A stretch of DNA of 64,000 bases from Massilia sp. YIM B02769. GTDB lineage: Bacteria; Pseudomonadota; Gammaproteobacteria; Burkholderiales; Burkholderiaceae_D. The notes beneath the pieces are model-generated. The model ran no database searches. It was not told where the DNA came from and was given only the letters and a program-made list of their open reading frames with translations. The first letter of the stretch is position 1; the number at the start of each line of letters is the position of its first letter. Made by a program: the position numbers and the translations under genes. The stretch spans positions 94,987-158,986 of the forward strand of contig NZ_JASNRC010000014.1 in NCBI RefSeq assembly GCF_030411995.1, given 5' to 3'. Positions 19,178-28,630 of the stretch are shown here, piece by piece.

Positions 19178-19960
19178 ATGAACAACGACTTCCTCACCAT
19201 CGCGGGCAAGCAGTACCGCTCGCGTCTCCTGGTCGGCAGCGGCAAGTACCGCGATCTGAACGAGACCCGCGAAGCCACCTTCGCGGCCGAGGCCGAGATC
19301 GTGACCGTGGCGATCCGCCGCGTGAACATCGGCCAGGACCCGAACGCGCCGAGTCTGCTCGACGTGCTGCCGCCGAAAGACTTCACCATCCTGCCGAATA
19401 CCGCCGGCTGCTACAACGCGCGGGATGCCGTCTACACGCTGCAGATGGCGCGCGAACTGCTGGACGGGCACAAGCTTGTGAAACTCGAAGTGCTGGGCGA
19501 CGAAAAGACCCTGTTCCCGCACATGCCGGAAACGCTGAAAGCGGCGGAGACCCTGGTGCGCGACGGCTTCGACGTGATGGTCTACTGCAGCGACGATCCG
19601 ATCCAGGCCCGCATCCTGCAGGAGATCGGCTGCATCGCGGTGATGCCGCTGGCGTCCCTGATCGGCTCGGGCATGGGCATCCTGAACCCCTGGAACCTGT
19701 CGCTCATCATCGAGGAGGCCAAGGTGCCTGTGCTGGTCGATGCCGGCGTCGGCACCGCATCGGATGCGGCAATCGCCATGGAACTCGGCTGCGACGGCGT
19801 GCTGATGAACACGGCGATTGCCGCCGCGCGCGAGCCGGTGCGCATGGCGCGGGCGATGAAGCTGGCGGTGCAGGCCGGGCGCGAAGCCTATCTCGCCGGA
19901 CGCATGCCGAAACGCTTCGCCGCCTCGCCCTCCTCGCCACGCGAAGGCCGGATTACATGA
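19178..19960 (+). CDS. thiG: Thiazole synthase ThiG
   Basis: ThiG builds the thiazole phosphate ring from deoxyxylulose 5-phosphate, dehydroglycine and ThiS thiocarboxylate. The 260-residue TIM-barrel shows [11 protein letters not shown] at the start, the Schiff-base lysine in [26 protein letters not shown] and [16 protein letters not shown]. The start at 19178 follows GAAAGGAC. It overlaps the next gene by 4 bp (ATGA). One substrate, deoxyxylulose 5-phosphate, is made by Dxs, encoded at 52231 in this window. Confidence 0.97.
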   Translation: MNNDFLTIAGKQYRSRLLVGSGKYRDLNETREATFAAEAEIVTVAIRRVNIGQDPNAPSLLDVLPPKDFTILPNTAGCYNARDAVYTLQMARELLDGHKLVKLEVLGDEKTLFPHMPETLKAAETLVRDGFDVMVYCSDDPIQARILQEIGCIAVMPLASLIGSGMGILNPWNLSLIIEEAKVPVLVDAGVGTASDAAIAMELGCDGVLMNTAIAAAREPVRMARAMKLAVQAGREAYLAGRMPKRFAASPSSPREGRIT

Positions 19961-20772
19961 CGCTGCACATGACCCACCGTGCGAGCGTGCCGGCGGTGCT
20001 GGTCTTCGCCGGGCTCGACCCCGGCGGCGGGGCCGGCCTGGCGGCCGACGTGCTGGCGATTGCCGCCCAGGGCGCGCACGCGCTGCCGGTGGCCACCGCG
20101 CTCACCGTACAGGATAACAACCGCGTGCATGCCGTGCAGGCGGTCGACGCCGCCTTCGTGCTGGCCCAGGCGCAGGCCTTGGTCGACAGCGTCGAGATTC
20201 GCGCCGTGAAGCTCGGCATACCAGGCAGCCGTGCAAATGCCCGCGCGATTGCCGGCCTGCTGCGCGGCCTGCGCGAACGTCATCCCAGGCTGCCGGTCGT
20301 GCTCGACCCGGTGCTCGCCAGCGGCCATGGCGATGCGCTGGCCGAAGACGACCCGGTCGCGATCGTGAACGAGCTGCTGCCGCTGGCCAGCATCGCGCTG
20401 CCGAACGAACCGGAAGCCTGCGCTATCGCAGGCTTCCCCTGCGCTATCGCAGGCTTCCCCTGCGCCGTCGGCGACTTCCCCTGCGCGCACCTGCTGCTGA
20501 CCGGCGGCCACGGCGACGGACGTGTCGTGGAAAACCGCTGGTACACCCACGGCCGCCTGGTTCGCCGCTGGCGCTGGCCGCGCCTGCCTGGCGCCTTCCA
20601 CGGCAGCGGCTGCACGCTGGCAGCCAGCCTGGCCGGCCGCCTGGCGCACGGCGAAGCCATGGCGGCAGCACTCGACGCGGCCCAGGCCTACTGTCATGGC
20701 GCGCTCGCGCAATCGTTTGCCATCGCACCGGGCCAGCGCATCCCGCGCCGCTTTCTCTCATCCACCATGTGA
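19957..20772 (+). CDS. thiD: HMP/HMP-P kinase ThiD
   Basis: A 271-residue ribokinase-fold enzyme that phosphorylates HMP and HMP-P for thiamin synthesis. The start shows [19 protein letters not shown]; later come [26 protein letters not shown] and the anion-hole motif [11 protein letters not shown] with the catalytic cysteine region. It is more divergent than enteric ThiD. Residues 155-175 are three tandem copies of a seven-residue unit ([21 protein letters not shown]), an insertion in a loop before LLLTGG. It is coupled to thiG by an ATGA overlap. Confidence 0.9.
   Translation: MTLHMTHRASVPAVLVFAGLDPGGGAGLAADVLAIAAQGAHALPVATALTVQDNNRVHAVQAVDAAFVLAQAQALVDSVEIRAVKLGIPGSRANARAIAGLLRGLRERHPRLPVVLDPVLASGHGDALAEDDPVAIVNELLPLASIALPNEPEACAIAGFPCAIAGFPCAVGDFPCAHLLLTGGHGDGRVVENRWYTHGRLVRRWRWPRLPGAFHGSGCTLAASLAGRLAHGEAMAAALDAAQAYCHGALAQSFAIAPGQRIPRRFLSSTM
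20419..20481 (+). repeat. In-frame 21-bp tandem repeat inside thiD
   Basis: Units at 20419-20439, 20440-20460 and 20461-20481. The first two are identical and the third differs at several positions. Each encodes Cys-Ala-x-x-x-Phe-Pro, so copy-number change keeps the reading frame. Confidence 0.9.
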
Positions 20773-20781
20773 AGGAACACC

Positions 20782-21405
20782 ATGCGAGGCCTGTATCTCG
20801 TCACCCCCAACTGGAACGACACCGAACGCCTGCTGGCCGCCACCGAAGCGGCCCTGCGCGGCGGTGCGGCACTGGTGCAGTACCGCCATAAAGATAAAGA
20901 CGCGGACGCCGATGCGGTATTGCGGCTGGAGCAGGGCGCCGCGCTGCTGGCGCTGTGCCGCCGCCATGGCACGCCGCTCGTTATCAATGACCACCTCGAT
21001 CTGTGCATGCACCTCGATGCCGACGGCGTGCACCTGGGCGGCACCGACCTCGCCATCGGCCATGCGCGGCGCCTGCTCGGCGCGGACAAGATCGTCGGCG
21101 CCTCCTGCTATGGCGAGCTGGCGCTGGCCCATGCGGCGCAGGCAGCCGGCGCCAGCTACGCGGCGTTCGGCGGCTTCTATCCGTCGCCGGTGAAAAAATA
21201 CACGTTCGTTACCGAGCCGGCGCTGCTGACCGAGGCGCGCGCGGAACTGGCGCTGCCGCTGGTCGTCATCGGTGGCATGACGCCGCAGAATGCGGCGCCG
21301 CTGGTGGCGCGCGGGGCGGACATGGTGGCGGCGATCACGGGCGTCTATGCCGAGGCCGATCCGGAAGCGGCGGCGCGCAGGTTCGGCGCTTTGTTCAACA
21401 GCTGA
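20782..21405 (+). CDS. thiE: Thiamin phosphate synthase ThiE
   Basis: ThiE joins HMP-PP and thiazole phosphate into thiamin phosphate. The 207-residue TIM-barrel has LVTPNWND at the start, a diphosphate-binding part (VQYRHKDKDADA), VINDHLDL, DGVHLGGTDL, GASCYGEL, FGGFYPSPVKK and VVIGGMTPQNA. It is the last gene of the operon, 9 bp behind thiD with GAAGGAA as ribosome binding site. The operon order thiC-S-G-D-E lets one riboswitch control both halves of the pathway. Confidence 0.96.
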   Translation: MRGLYLVTPNWNDTERLLAATEAALRGGAALVQYRHKDKDADADAVLRLEQGAALLALCRRHGTPLVINDHLDLCMHLDADGVHLGGTDLAIGHARRLLGADKIVGASCYGELALAHAAQAAGASYAAFGGFYPSPVKKYTFVTEPALLTEARAELALPLVVIGGMTPQNAAPLVARGADMVAAITGVYAEADPEAAARRFGALFNS

Positions 21406-21524
21406 CAATTCCCTGTCCCGATGCGGACGGCGCAAGAATCCCGCACACGTTAAGATGCAAGGCGAATGGATGCAGAGCGCGATTCAGCATCTGCGTTTGC
21501 TATTGTCGGGATGGGATTCGAAGC

Positions 21525-22619
21525 ATGGGTATTGCAGTCATCGGGAAGGGCCAGCCAGGGCGCATCGCCATCATCTACCAGGCCTTGCCGCCGCCCGTCA
21601 TCGACGGCCTGCGCAAGGACCCCAAGCCCGGCGGCTATTCCGACAGCGGCGCCGACATCGCCTTCGCCCTGCGCCAGGCCGGCCACGACATCGTGACGCC
21701 GCAGGCCGACCCCGACCCGGCCGATGCCTTCGCCTGGGTCTTCCCCGACACACGGGAAGGCCTGCTGGCCGCCACCGAAGCGGGTGCGAATGTCATCTGG
21801 GCCAAAACGGTCCTGTTCGCGGGCCACCCGATCGAAGCCTTCCTGGCCAGCCACTGGATTGTCGGCCAGCCACCCGACCGCCAGGGGGCGGTCGACGACA
21901 AGTTCGCCACCAACGCGCTTCTGCACGCGGCGGGCTTGCCGGTGGCGCGCTCGGTCATGGTGGCGCAAGAGGAGAGCGCCGATGCGATCGCGCTCTCCGC
22001 GCTGTCGCCTGCCGTCCTGGCCAAACAGGGCCTGGCGTTTCCGCTGGTTGTCAAGCCGGTACGTGGCCGTGGCAGCCAGGGCGTATCGCGGGTAGCGGAT
22101 TGGCCGGCGCTGTCCGATGAGGTGGCGGCCCTGTTCGAGGATGCCCTGTTCGGCGACCGCGCGATCGTCGAGCAATACCTGGCAGGCGAAGAACTGACCC
22201 TGACGGTACTGCCGGCACAGGCGGGCGAGGGCGGCCAGCCGCTGGTGCTGCCGCCGGTGCGGCGCTTCAACCACGCCGACGGCATTGCGCCCTACAACGG
22301 TACGGTTGCCGTCACCGCCAACAGCGCCGCCTTGACGCCTGAGGAATGCGCCGTGCAGCCGGTCGAACGCCTGATGCAAGCCTGTGCGGACACCTTCGTC
22401 CGGATCGGCGCCCGGGCCGCGATCCGCATCGATTGCCGCGCCAACGAACAGGGCGAGTACCTGATCTTCGACGTCAACATGAAGCCGAACATGACCGGCG
22501 CCGGGCGTCCCGGCCGCGAGGAACAGGACAGCCTGTCGGCCATCGCCGCGCGTGCGCTCGGCTGGTCGTACCCGGACCTGCTCGCACACATGCTGGCGGG
22601 CGCCTGGCGCAACCGCTGA
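21525..22619 (+). CDS. ATP-grasp domain protein, D-Ala-D-Ala ligase-like
   Basis: A 364-residue enzyme with the ATP-grasp fold: nucleotide-binding segment FPLVVKPVRGRGSQG, central part VEQYLAGEELTLTVLP and the metal-binding end YLIFDVNMKPNMTGAGRPG. The layout is that of D-alanine ligases and similar carboxylate-amine ligases, but the substrate is unknown. The start MGIAVIGKG at 21525 is chosen because the frame is open far upstream only through antisense bias over thiE. A 15-bp sequence GATGCGGACGGCGCA lies upstream (21420-21434) and again before the next gene (22672-22686). Confidence 0.82.
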   Translation: MGIAVIGKGQPGRIAIIYQALPPPVIDGLRKDPKPGGYSDSGADIAFALRQAGHDIVTPQADPDPADAFAWVFPDTREGLLAATEAGANVIWAKTVLFAGHPIEAFLASHWIVGQPPDRQGAVDDKFATNALLHAAGLPVARSVMVAQEESADAIALSALSPAVLAKQGLAFPLVVKPVRGRGSQGVSRVADWPALSDEVAALFEDALFGDRAIVEQYLAGEELTLTVLPAQAGEGGQPLVLPPVRRFNHADGIAPYNGTVAVTANSAALTPEECAVQPVERLMQACADTFVRIGARAAIRIDCRANEQGEYLIFDVNMKPNMTGAGRPGREEQDSLSAIAARALGWSYPDLLAHMLAGAWRNR

Positions 22620-22699
22620 TCCCGGCTGGCGCCCCATTCGTCATCGCAGGCCGGCGCTTCGTCGGATAGCGGATGCGGACGGCGCAGCGCTGCGGCACT

Positions 22700-22727
22700 G
22701 TCGGGTTTTCAAGAAAGGAAACCCGAC
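22700..22727 (+). promoter_or_regulatory. Hairpin holding the ribosome binding site in its loop
   Basis: Perfect 9-bp arms GTCGGGTTT (22700-22708) and AAACCCGAC (22719-22727) enclose the loop TCAAGAAAGG, which is the only Shine-Dalgarno candidate for the gene. The ATG at 22728 follows the stem directly. It could regulate initiation by temperature, protein binding or folding rate. Confidence 0.6.
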
Positions 22728-23195
22728 ATGAACATGACCTGGATCGTAGCGGCCTGCCTGCTGGCGGCCGGCAGCAGCGCATGGGCAGCCGACAAGGCGC
22801 CGGCACAGCGCCAGCTCGAAGCCGATATCGCGGCCGCCGATGCGCGCCTGTTCGGAGGACTGAACGACCGCGACATCGGCCCGATGAAAGCAGGGTTCAG
22901 CCGGCGTCTGGAGTTCTACCACGACCGCAGCGGCTTCACCAGCTACGCCGAGAACATCGCCGCCTTCGAGCGGAACTTCCGGGCGGCGAACCGGATCCGG
23001 CGCGTCGCCATGCCCGAAACGGTCGAAATCTTCCCGGCCGGCCCGGATCACGCCATGCACATCGGCCGGCACCGCTTCTGCAACCAGCCGTCGCCGGCGG
23101 AAAAAGAAGAATGCAGCGTGTACCGCTTTTCCATGGTGTGGGAGCGCGAGGACGGCCAGTGGAAACTGCTGAGGGTGCTGAGCTACGGTCATTGA
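22728..23195 (+). CDS. Exported NTF2-like (SnoaL/DUF4440) protein
   Basis: A 155-residue protein with a clear signal peptide (IVAACLLAAGSSAWA cleaved before ADKAP). The mature part follows the NTF2-like plan: N-terminal helix (QLEADIAAADARLFGGLNDR), a central YHDRSGFTSYAENIAAFERNF region and C-terminal strands (YRFSMVWEREDGQWKLLRV). Two cysteines (FCNQ, ECSV) could form a disulfide. The function of such periplasmic proteins is mostly unknown. A hairpin with the ribosome binding site in its loop precedes the start. Confidence 0.78.
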   Translation: MNMTWIVAACLLAAGSSAWAADKAPAQRQLEADIAAADARLFGGLNDRDIGPMKAGFSRRLEFYHDRSGFTSYAENIAAFERNFRAANRIRRVAMPETVEIFPAGPDHAMHIGRHRFCNQPSPAEKEECSVYRFSMVWEREDGQWKLLRVLSYGH

Positions 23196-23264
23196 CAGAA
23201 ACGTTGACACGGAGGCCATTCTTAGTTGCACTAGTGAGACAGCAAACCAGCTGCGGCGCATTCC

Positions 23265-23296
23265 TTGTTTATTGCTGCAAAGCAAAAATATATAAT
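23265..23296 (+). promoter_or_regulatory. Probable promoter of cheW
   Basis: A consensus -10 TATAAT (23291-23296) sits in an AT-rich patch unusual for this window. TTGTTT (23265-23270) could be a -35 element, though the 20-bp spacing is long. Start of cheW is at 23332. Confidence 0.45.
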
Positions 23297-23331
23297 GCTC
23301 GGGACTTATCTATCTACTCACTGGACGGCAA

Positions 23332-23808
23332 ATGGACAATACCTTGATGAATGATGGCGTGCTCGAAGCCCTGGCCTTCAAGCTTGGCAACGAAGAATAT
23401 GGCATCAAGATCCTGAAAGTGCAGGAAATCCGCGGCTACGAATCCGTGACCCGCATCGCCAGTGCGCCCGAGCACGTGAAGGGCGTGGTCAACCTGCGCG
23501 GCACCATCGTGCCGATCGTCGACATGCGCATCAAGTTCAACCTGGGCACGCCGACCTACAACCAGTTCACCGTCGTGATCATCCTGAACATCCAGGACCG
23601 CGTGGTCGGCATGGTGGTCGATTCGGTGTCGGACGTGATCTCGCTGACCGCCGAGCAGATCAAGCCGGCCCCGGACATGGGCGGCGCGCTGAACACCGAC
23701 TACCTGATCGGCCTGGGCACGGTCGACGAACGCATGATCATCCTGGTCGACATCGACCGCCTGATGTCGTCCGAGGAAATGGGCGTCATCGACAGCATCG
23801 CGTCCTGA
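23332..23808 (+). CDS. cheW: Chemotaxis coupling protein CheW
   Basis: A 158-residue CheW that links chemoreceptors to the CheA kinase. The conserved core is [39 protein letters not shown] and [13 protein letters not shown], ending in ILVDIDRL. It stands directly before a chemoreceptor gene (20-bp gap), which suggests a dedicated pair outside the main chemotaxis cluster. No cheA is present in the window. Confidence 0.94.
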   Translation: MDNTLMNDGVLEALAFKLGNEEYGIKILKVQEIRGYESVTRIASAPEHVKGVVNLRGTIVPIVDMRIKFNLGTPTYNQFTVVIILNIQDRVVGMVVDSVSDVISLTAEQIKPAPDMGGALNTDYLIGLGTVDERMIILVDIDRLMSSEEMGVIDSIAS

Positions 23809-23827
23809 CGCGGCGCCGGAGCACACG

Positions 23828-25525
23828 ATGAAGCAGATGAAGGTGGGAACCCGCCTGGCGCTGGGCTTCGCGCTGGTACTGGCCATGCTGGTGGCCGTGA
23901 TCGTCCTCGGCATCAGCAAGCTCGGCGCGCTGAACGAGGGCACCCGGCTGATGGCAAGCGACGCGTATCCGAAGGTGGTGCTGGCGCAAAGCCTGGCCGA
24001 CCGCATCAACCGCACCGCGCGCACCGTGCGCGACGTGCTGCTGGTGAACGACGAGGAAGCCAACAAGAAGAACTTCACCGCGCTGGCCACGGCCCGCAAG
24101 GAATCCGAGGAGATGTTCGACAAGCTCGGCACCCTGATCAGGTCGGAGAAGGGCGTGCAGAACCTGCAGGCCTACCGCGCCGCCTACGTCGAGTACATCG
24201 GCGCGATGGACCAGGTGCTCAAGCTGCATGCGGGCGGCGACCGCGACGCCGCCACCGCCTACCTGATGGGCCCCGCGCGCAAGCTGCAAAGCGCGGTCTT
24301 CATCGCCTCGAACGAGGTGATCGAGCACCAGGGCGGCACCATGCAGACCACCTATGACGCGGCCGAGCAGACCTATGTCACCGGCCGCAACGCGATGCTG
24401 GCCCTGGGTGCGCTGGCGCTGGTCGCCGGCATCGTGGCCGCCACCATGATCACGCGCCGCCTCCTGAAGCAGCTCGGCGGCGAACCGGCGTATGCGGCCG
24501 AAGTCGCGGGCCAGATCGCGGCCGGCAATCTCGCCGTCGAGATCCACACCGGCGCCAGGGACCGTACGAGCCTGCTGTTTGCGATCAAGACCATGCGCGA
24601 CAGCCTGGCCGGCATCGTCAGCCAGGTGCGCAGCAGCACCGAGACGATTGCCACCGCCTCGGCCCAGATCAATGCCGGCAACCAGGACCTGTCGAATCGC
24701 ACCGAACAGCAGGCTTCCTCGCTCGAGGAAACCGCGTCCTCGATGGAAGAGCTGACCTCGACCGTGCGCCAGAACGCCGACAACGCGCGCCAGGCGAACG
24801 GCCTGAGCGCCGCGGCATCAAACGTGGCCGTGCGCGGCGGCGACGTGGTGGCGCAGGTGGTCGAGACCATGGGCGCGATCAACGAATCGTCGCGCAAGGT
24901 GGTCGACATCATCGGCGTCATCGACAGCATCGCCTTCCAGACCAACATCCTGGCCCTGAACGCGGCCGTGGAAGCGGCGCGCGCCGGCGAGCAGGGACGC
25001 GGCTTCGCGGTCGTGGCCTCGGAAGTGCGCAACCTGGCCCAGCGTTCGGCCGGCGCCGCGAAGGAGATCAAGGAACTGATCGGCGCCTCGGTCGAGCGGG
25101 TCGACGCCGGCAGCGCGCTGGTGGCGCAGGCCGGATCGACGATGCAGGAAGTGGTCGAGAGCGTGCGCCGCGTGAGCGACGTGGTGGCGGAGATCAGTGC
25201 CGCCACGTCCGAGCAGAGCCAGGGCATCGAGCAGGTGAACGGCGCCATCGCCCAGATGGACGAGGTGACCCAGCAGAATTCGGCCCTGGTCGAAGAAGCG
25301 GCGGCTGCCGCCGAGTCGATGCAGGACCAGGCCGCAAGGCTGGCCGAGCTGGTGGCGGTGTTCCGCCTGGCCGAAGGGCAGGCTGCCGTCCCGGCGCCCA
25401 ATTCGGTTGCACGTCCGTCACGCGCCGCAATTCCGACGCCGCGCAAGACGCCGGCTGTGCGTCCCCAGTCCGCTGCGGCACGCAAGGAGCCGGTCATTGC
25501 CGGCAACGACTGGGAAGAGTTCTGA
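23828..25525 (+). CDS. Methyl-accepting chemotaxis protein
   Basis: A 565-residue receptor. TM1 is about residues 10-29, a four-helix-bundle periplasmic sensor domain (about 30-188) follows, TM2 is about 189-209, and the signalling domain carries the hairpin tip (DIIGVIDSIAFQTNILALNAAVEAARAGE). Methylation-type segments with paired Glu/Gln (ASSLEETASSMEELT) flank it. A Pro/Ala-rich linker leads to the terminal DWEEF, which resembles the xWxxF docking peptide for CheR. It lies 20 bp behind cheW. Confidence 0.95.
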   Translation: MKQMKVGTRLALGFALVLAMLVAVIVLGISKLGALNEGTRLMASDAYPKVVLAQSLADRINRTARTVRDVLLVNDEEANKKNFTALATARKESEEMFDKLGTLIRSEKGVQNLQAYRAAYVEYIGAMDQVLKLHAGGDRDAATAYLMGPARKLQSAVFIASNEVIEHQGGTMQTTYDAAEQTYVTGRNAMLALGALALVAGIVAATMITRRLLKQLGGEPAYAAEVAGQIAAGNLAVEIHTGARDRTSLLFAIKTMRDSLAGIVSQVRSSTETIATASAQINAGNQDLSNRTEQQASSLEETASSMEELTSTVRQNADNARQANGLSAAASNVAVRGGDVVAQVVETMGAINESSRKVVDIIGVIDSIAFQTNILALNAAVEAARAGEQGRGFAVVASEVRNLAQRSAGAAKEIKELIGASVERVDAGSALVAQAGSTMQEVVESVRRVSDVVAEISAATSEQSQGIEQVNGAIAQMDEVTQQNSALVEEAAAAAESMQDQAARLAELVAVFRLAEGQAAVPAPNSVARPSRAAIPTPRKTPAVRPQSAAARKEPVIAGNDWEEF

Positions 25526-25541
25526 CCGGCCTGCTGGCCAG

Positions 25542-25653
25542 GTAGGGTGGACGGGTCCCCCGTCCACGCGGTGATCGCTCGCCGCAAGATCATCCGGCGC
25601 GATATCGAGGCCGATAACGATCGACGCGTGGACGGGAAACCCGTCCACCCTAC
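25542..25653. repeat. REP pair (variant GTGGACGGG)
   Basis: Units at 25542-25571 (GTAGGGTGGACGGG...CCGTCCACGCGG) and 25625-25653 (CGCGTGGACGGG...CCCGTCCACCCTAC) face each other across about 53 bp. The stem has ACGGG where most units in the window have GC. Confidence 0.75.
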
Positions 25654-25750
25654 ATGTCCGGCGCGGGCATGCCGGGCGCCGTCACATCGTGCCAGCCTTC
25701 TTCCGCGCTTTGCTTACAATAGCCGCATCCTGACCGACCCAGAAAAGCCG

Positions 25751-26419
25751 ATGCGTATCGTCCGCCTGCTCGTCCACACCCGGCGCCACCCGTCCGCCGT
25801 CCTCCTGATGGCCCAGCTGCTGGGCATGGCGCTGTATCCCTTCCTCGAGCGCACCCAGTTCGGCCACGTCGCCTTCAATGCCTTCGGCATCGTCATCCTC
25901 ACCTTCGCCACCAACATGGTGCGGCGCACGCCCGGCCATACCTGGATCAGCGCGACGCTGGCGGTGCCGATCATCGCGCTGCTGTCGGCCCAGATGCTGT
26001 TCGGGCTCGAATACCTGCAGCCCTGGTCCTCGGGCCTGGAAGCGTTTTTCTATTTCTACGCGGCCGCCAGCCTGATCGCCTACATGCTGGAAGACCGCAA
26101 GGTCACGCGCGACGAGCTGTTCGCCGCCGGCGCCACCTTCACCCTGCTGGCCTGGGGCTTCACCCACCTGTACATCGTGGTCCAGGCGATTGTGCCCGGT
26201 TCCTTTGCCTCGGCCGTGAACGCGGACCTGCCGCGCACCTGGACCGAGCTGAATTACCTGAGCTTCGCCCTGCTGTCGAGCACCGGGATCGGCGACGTGA
26301 TTCCGGTGACCGTGCATGCGCGCGCGATCACCAGCATCGAGATGTTCGTCGGCGTGATGTACCTGGCCTCGGTGGTGGCGCGCCTGATCGGCCTGACGAT
26401 GCAGCCTTCGTCCAAATAG
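25751..26419 (+). CDS. Ion-channel-like membrane protein
   Basis: A 222-residue protein with about six hydrophobic segments. The C-terminal pair (FTLLAWGFTHLYIVVQAIV and FVGVMYLASVVARLIGL) brackets a pore-loop sequence, LSFALLSSTGIGDVIPVT. The core STGIGD aligns with the TVGYGD potassium filter with isoleucine in place of tyrosine. This suggests a six-segment channel-type protein with an altered filter; ion selectivity is unknown. The start at 25751 gives a basic N-terminus (MRIVRLLVHTRRH). It follows a REP pair. Confidence 0.78.
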   Translation: MRIVRLLVHTRRHPSAVLLMAQLLGMALYPFLERTQFGHVAFNAFGIVILTFATNMVRRTPGHTWISATLAVPIIALLSAQMLFGLEYLQPWSSGLEAFFYFYAAASLIAYMLEDRKVTRDELFAAGATFTLLAWGFTHLYIVVQAIVPGSFASAVNADLPRTWTELNYLSFALLSSTGIGDVIPVTVHARAITSIEMFVGVMYLASVVARLIGLTMQPSSK

Positions 26420-26490
26420 GAGAGGGCGCGGCAAGCTTCGCCCCGGCTTGGTATGATGGCAAAATTCTTTTTCTTACATAGGAAGCACGC

Positions 26491-27597
<1,107 letters not shown>

Positions 27598-27714
27598 TTT
27601 AGCTGCAAATCTGTCGCCTGTTCCGCGAAAGCGACCGTTCGTCGCAGAATGCGGGCAGGCGCCCATCGCCTGTTCTACTCTTTCTCCATCGACCATCCGT
27701 TCATGGAGAAAGAC

Positions 27715-28356
27715 ATGCCCGCTTCTCACTTCGCTTCCCGTTCCCTGACCCGTCCACTGCTGCTGGCCGTGCTGGCCGGCGCCTGCGCGCTGCCGCTGCT
27801 GCCGGCCCATGCGCTGGGCGGCGACAACGATGTGACGATCAACCGCAGCATGACCGCCCGCGATGGCGGCGAACCGTTTGCGCTGGTGCGCGGTACCGGC
27901 AGCGTGATCACGGGCGAGAACGCCGACCAGAAGCGCGTCAAGGAACTCAAGCGCAGCGTGAAGGGCGACTTCCTCTGGTTCCGCGACGGCGGCAAGGAAT
28001 ACATCGTGCAGGACCCGGCCGCCCTGCAACGCATGGACGCGGCCTGGGCGCCGATGAAGGAACTGGGCGCCCAGATGGGCCAGCATGGGGCCGAGATGGG
28101 CCGCCAGGGCGGTTCCATGGGTGCGCTCGGCGCGAAGATGGCGCTGGCCGCGGTGACCTTCAATGCCGAGAAAATGGAAGCGATCGGCAAGCAGATGGAA
28201 GACGCGGGCAAGCCGATGGAGGCGACCGGCAAGAAGATGGAAGAGGTCGGGAAGAAGATGGAAGGGGTGCAGAAGGACGCCGAACGCGCGGCGCGCGGCG
28301 TGATTGCCGAGTCGCTGCGCAACGGGACGGCGAAGCCGGTGGCGACGCGCGGGTGA
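27715..28356 (+). CDS. Exported heptad-repeat protein, function unknown
   Basis: A 213-residue protein with a signal peptide (LLLAVLAGACALPLLPAHA). A first part of about 80 residues (DVTINRSMTARDGGEPFALV, FLWFRDGGKEYIV) precedes a long helical part. There methionine recurs every seven residues: four heptads of the MGxxGAx type, then five of the form Met-Glu-x-x-Gly-Lys-x. GGAGAAAG precedes the ATG at 27715; an in-frame ATG at 27703 is less likely. I do not recognise a family. The helix could form an amphipathic or coiled-coil rod in the periplasm. Confidence 0.8.
   Translation: MPASHFASRSLTRPLLLAVLAGACALPLLPAHALGGDNDVTINRSMTARDGGEPFALVRGTGSVITGENADQKRVKELKRSVKGDFLWFRDGGKEYIVQDPAALQRMDAAWAPMKELGAQMGQHGAEMGRQGGSMGALGAKMALAAVTFNAEKMEAIGKQMEDAGKPMEATGKKMEEVGKKMEGVQKDAERAARGVIAESLRNGTAKPVATRG
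28174..28278 (+). repeat. Five 21-bp units encoding Met-Glu heptads
   Basis: Units begin ATGGA at 28174, 28195, 28216, 28237 and 28258. Each encodes ME-x-x-G/Q-K-x (MEAIGKQ, MEDAGKP, MEATGKK, MEEVGKK, MEGVQKD). The DNA copies have diverged, so the repeat is old and kept at the protein level. Confidence 0.85.
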
Positions 28357-28363
28357 ATTCACT

Positions 28364-28557
28364 GTAAGGTGGGCACCCCGTGCCCACGCGGTACGTGCGC
28401 TTCCTTGCACCGCTTCCGACAATACTCGCTCGCGACGCTGAGCCAGGCCGAGAGCGAATTGCGCTTCTGGTCATGGCATATGTTTCGAGCAATACGTCAC
28501 CGCAGCGGACTACGGTATCGCACGTAACCGCGTGGGCACGGCGTGCCCACCGTACGG
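28364..28557. repeat. REP pair with long spacer
   Basis: Units at 28364-28391 (GTAAGGTGGGCACC...GCCCACGCGG) and 28528-28557 (CCGCGTGGGCACGG...CCCACCGTACGG) face each other with about 136 bp between. The spacer edges are also related to the pair at 34174-34372 (GCGGTACGTGC / CACGTAACCGCG versus GCGGTTACGTGC / TACGTAACCGCG). It fills most of the spacer between two convergent genes. Confidence 0.75.
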
Positions 28558-28569
28558 TTGATGTCGCTG

Positions 28570-28609
28570 GAAATAACAACGGCCGGGATGCACGGGCATT
28601 CCGGCCGTT
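28570..28609 (-). terminator. Probable terminator of the DUF885 gene
   Basis: Stem AACGGCCGG/CCGGCCGTT (28578-28586 with 28601-28609), followed on the minus strand by TTATTT. The T-run is weak. Confidence 0.55.
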
Positions 28610-28630
28610 GGCGTCACGTGGAAACGCGGT

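Noticed and set aside
21003-21524. Upstream extension of the ATP-grasp gene
   Set aside because: The frame is open over thiE only by codon bias. The first recognisable residues begin at 21525.
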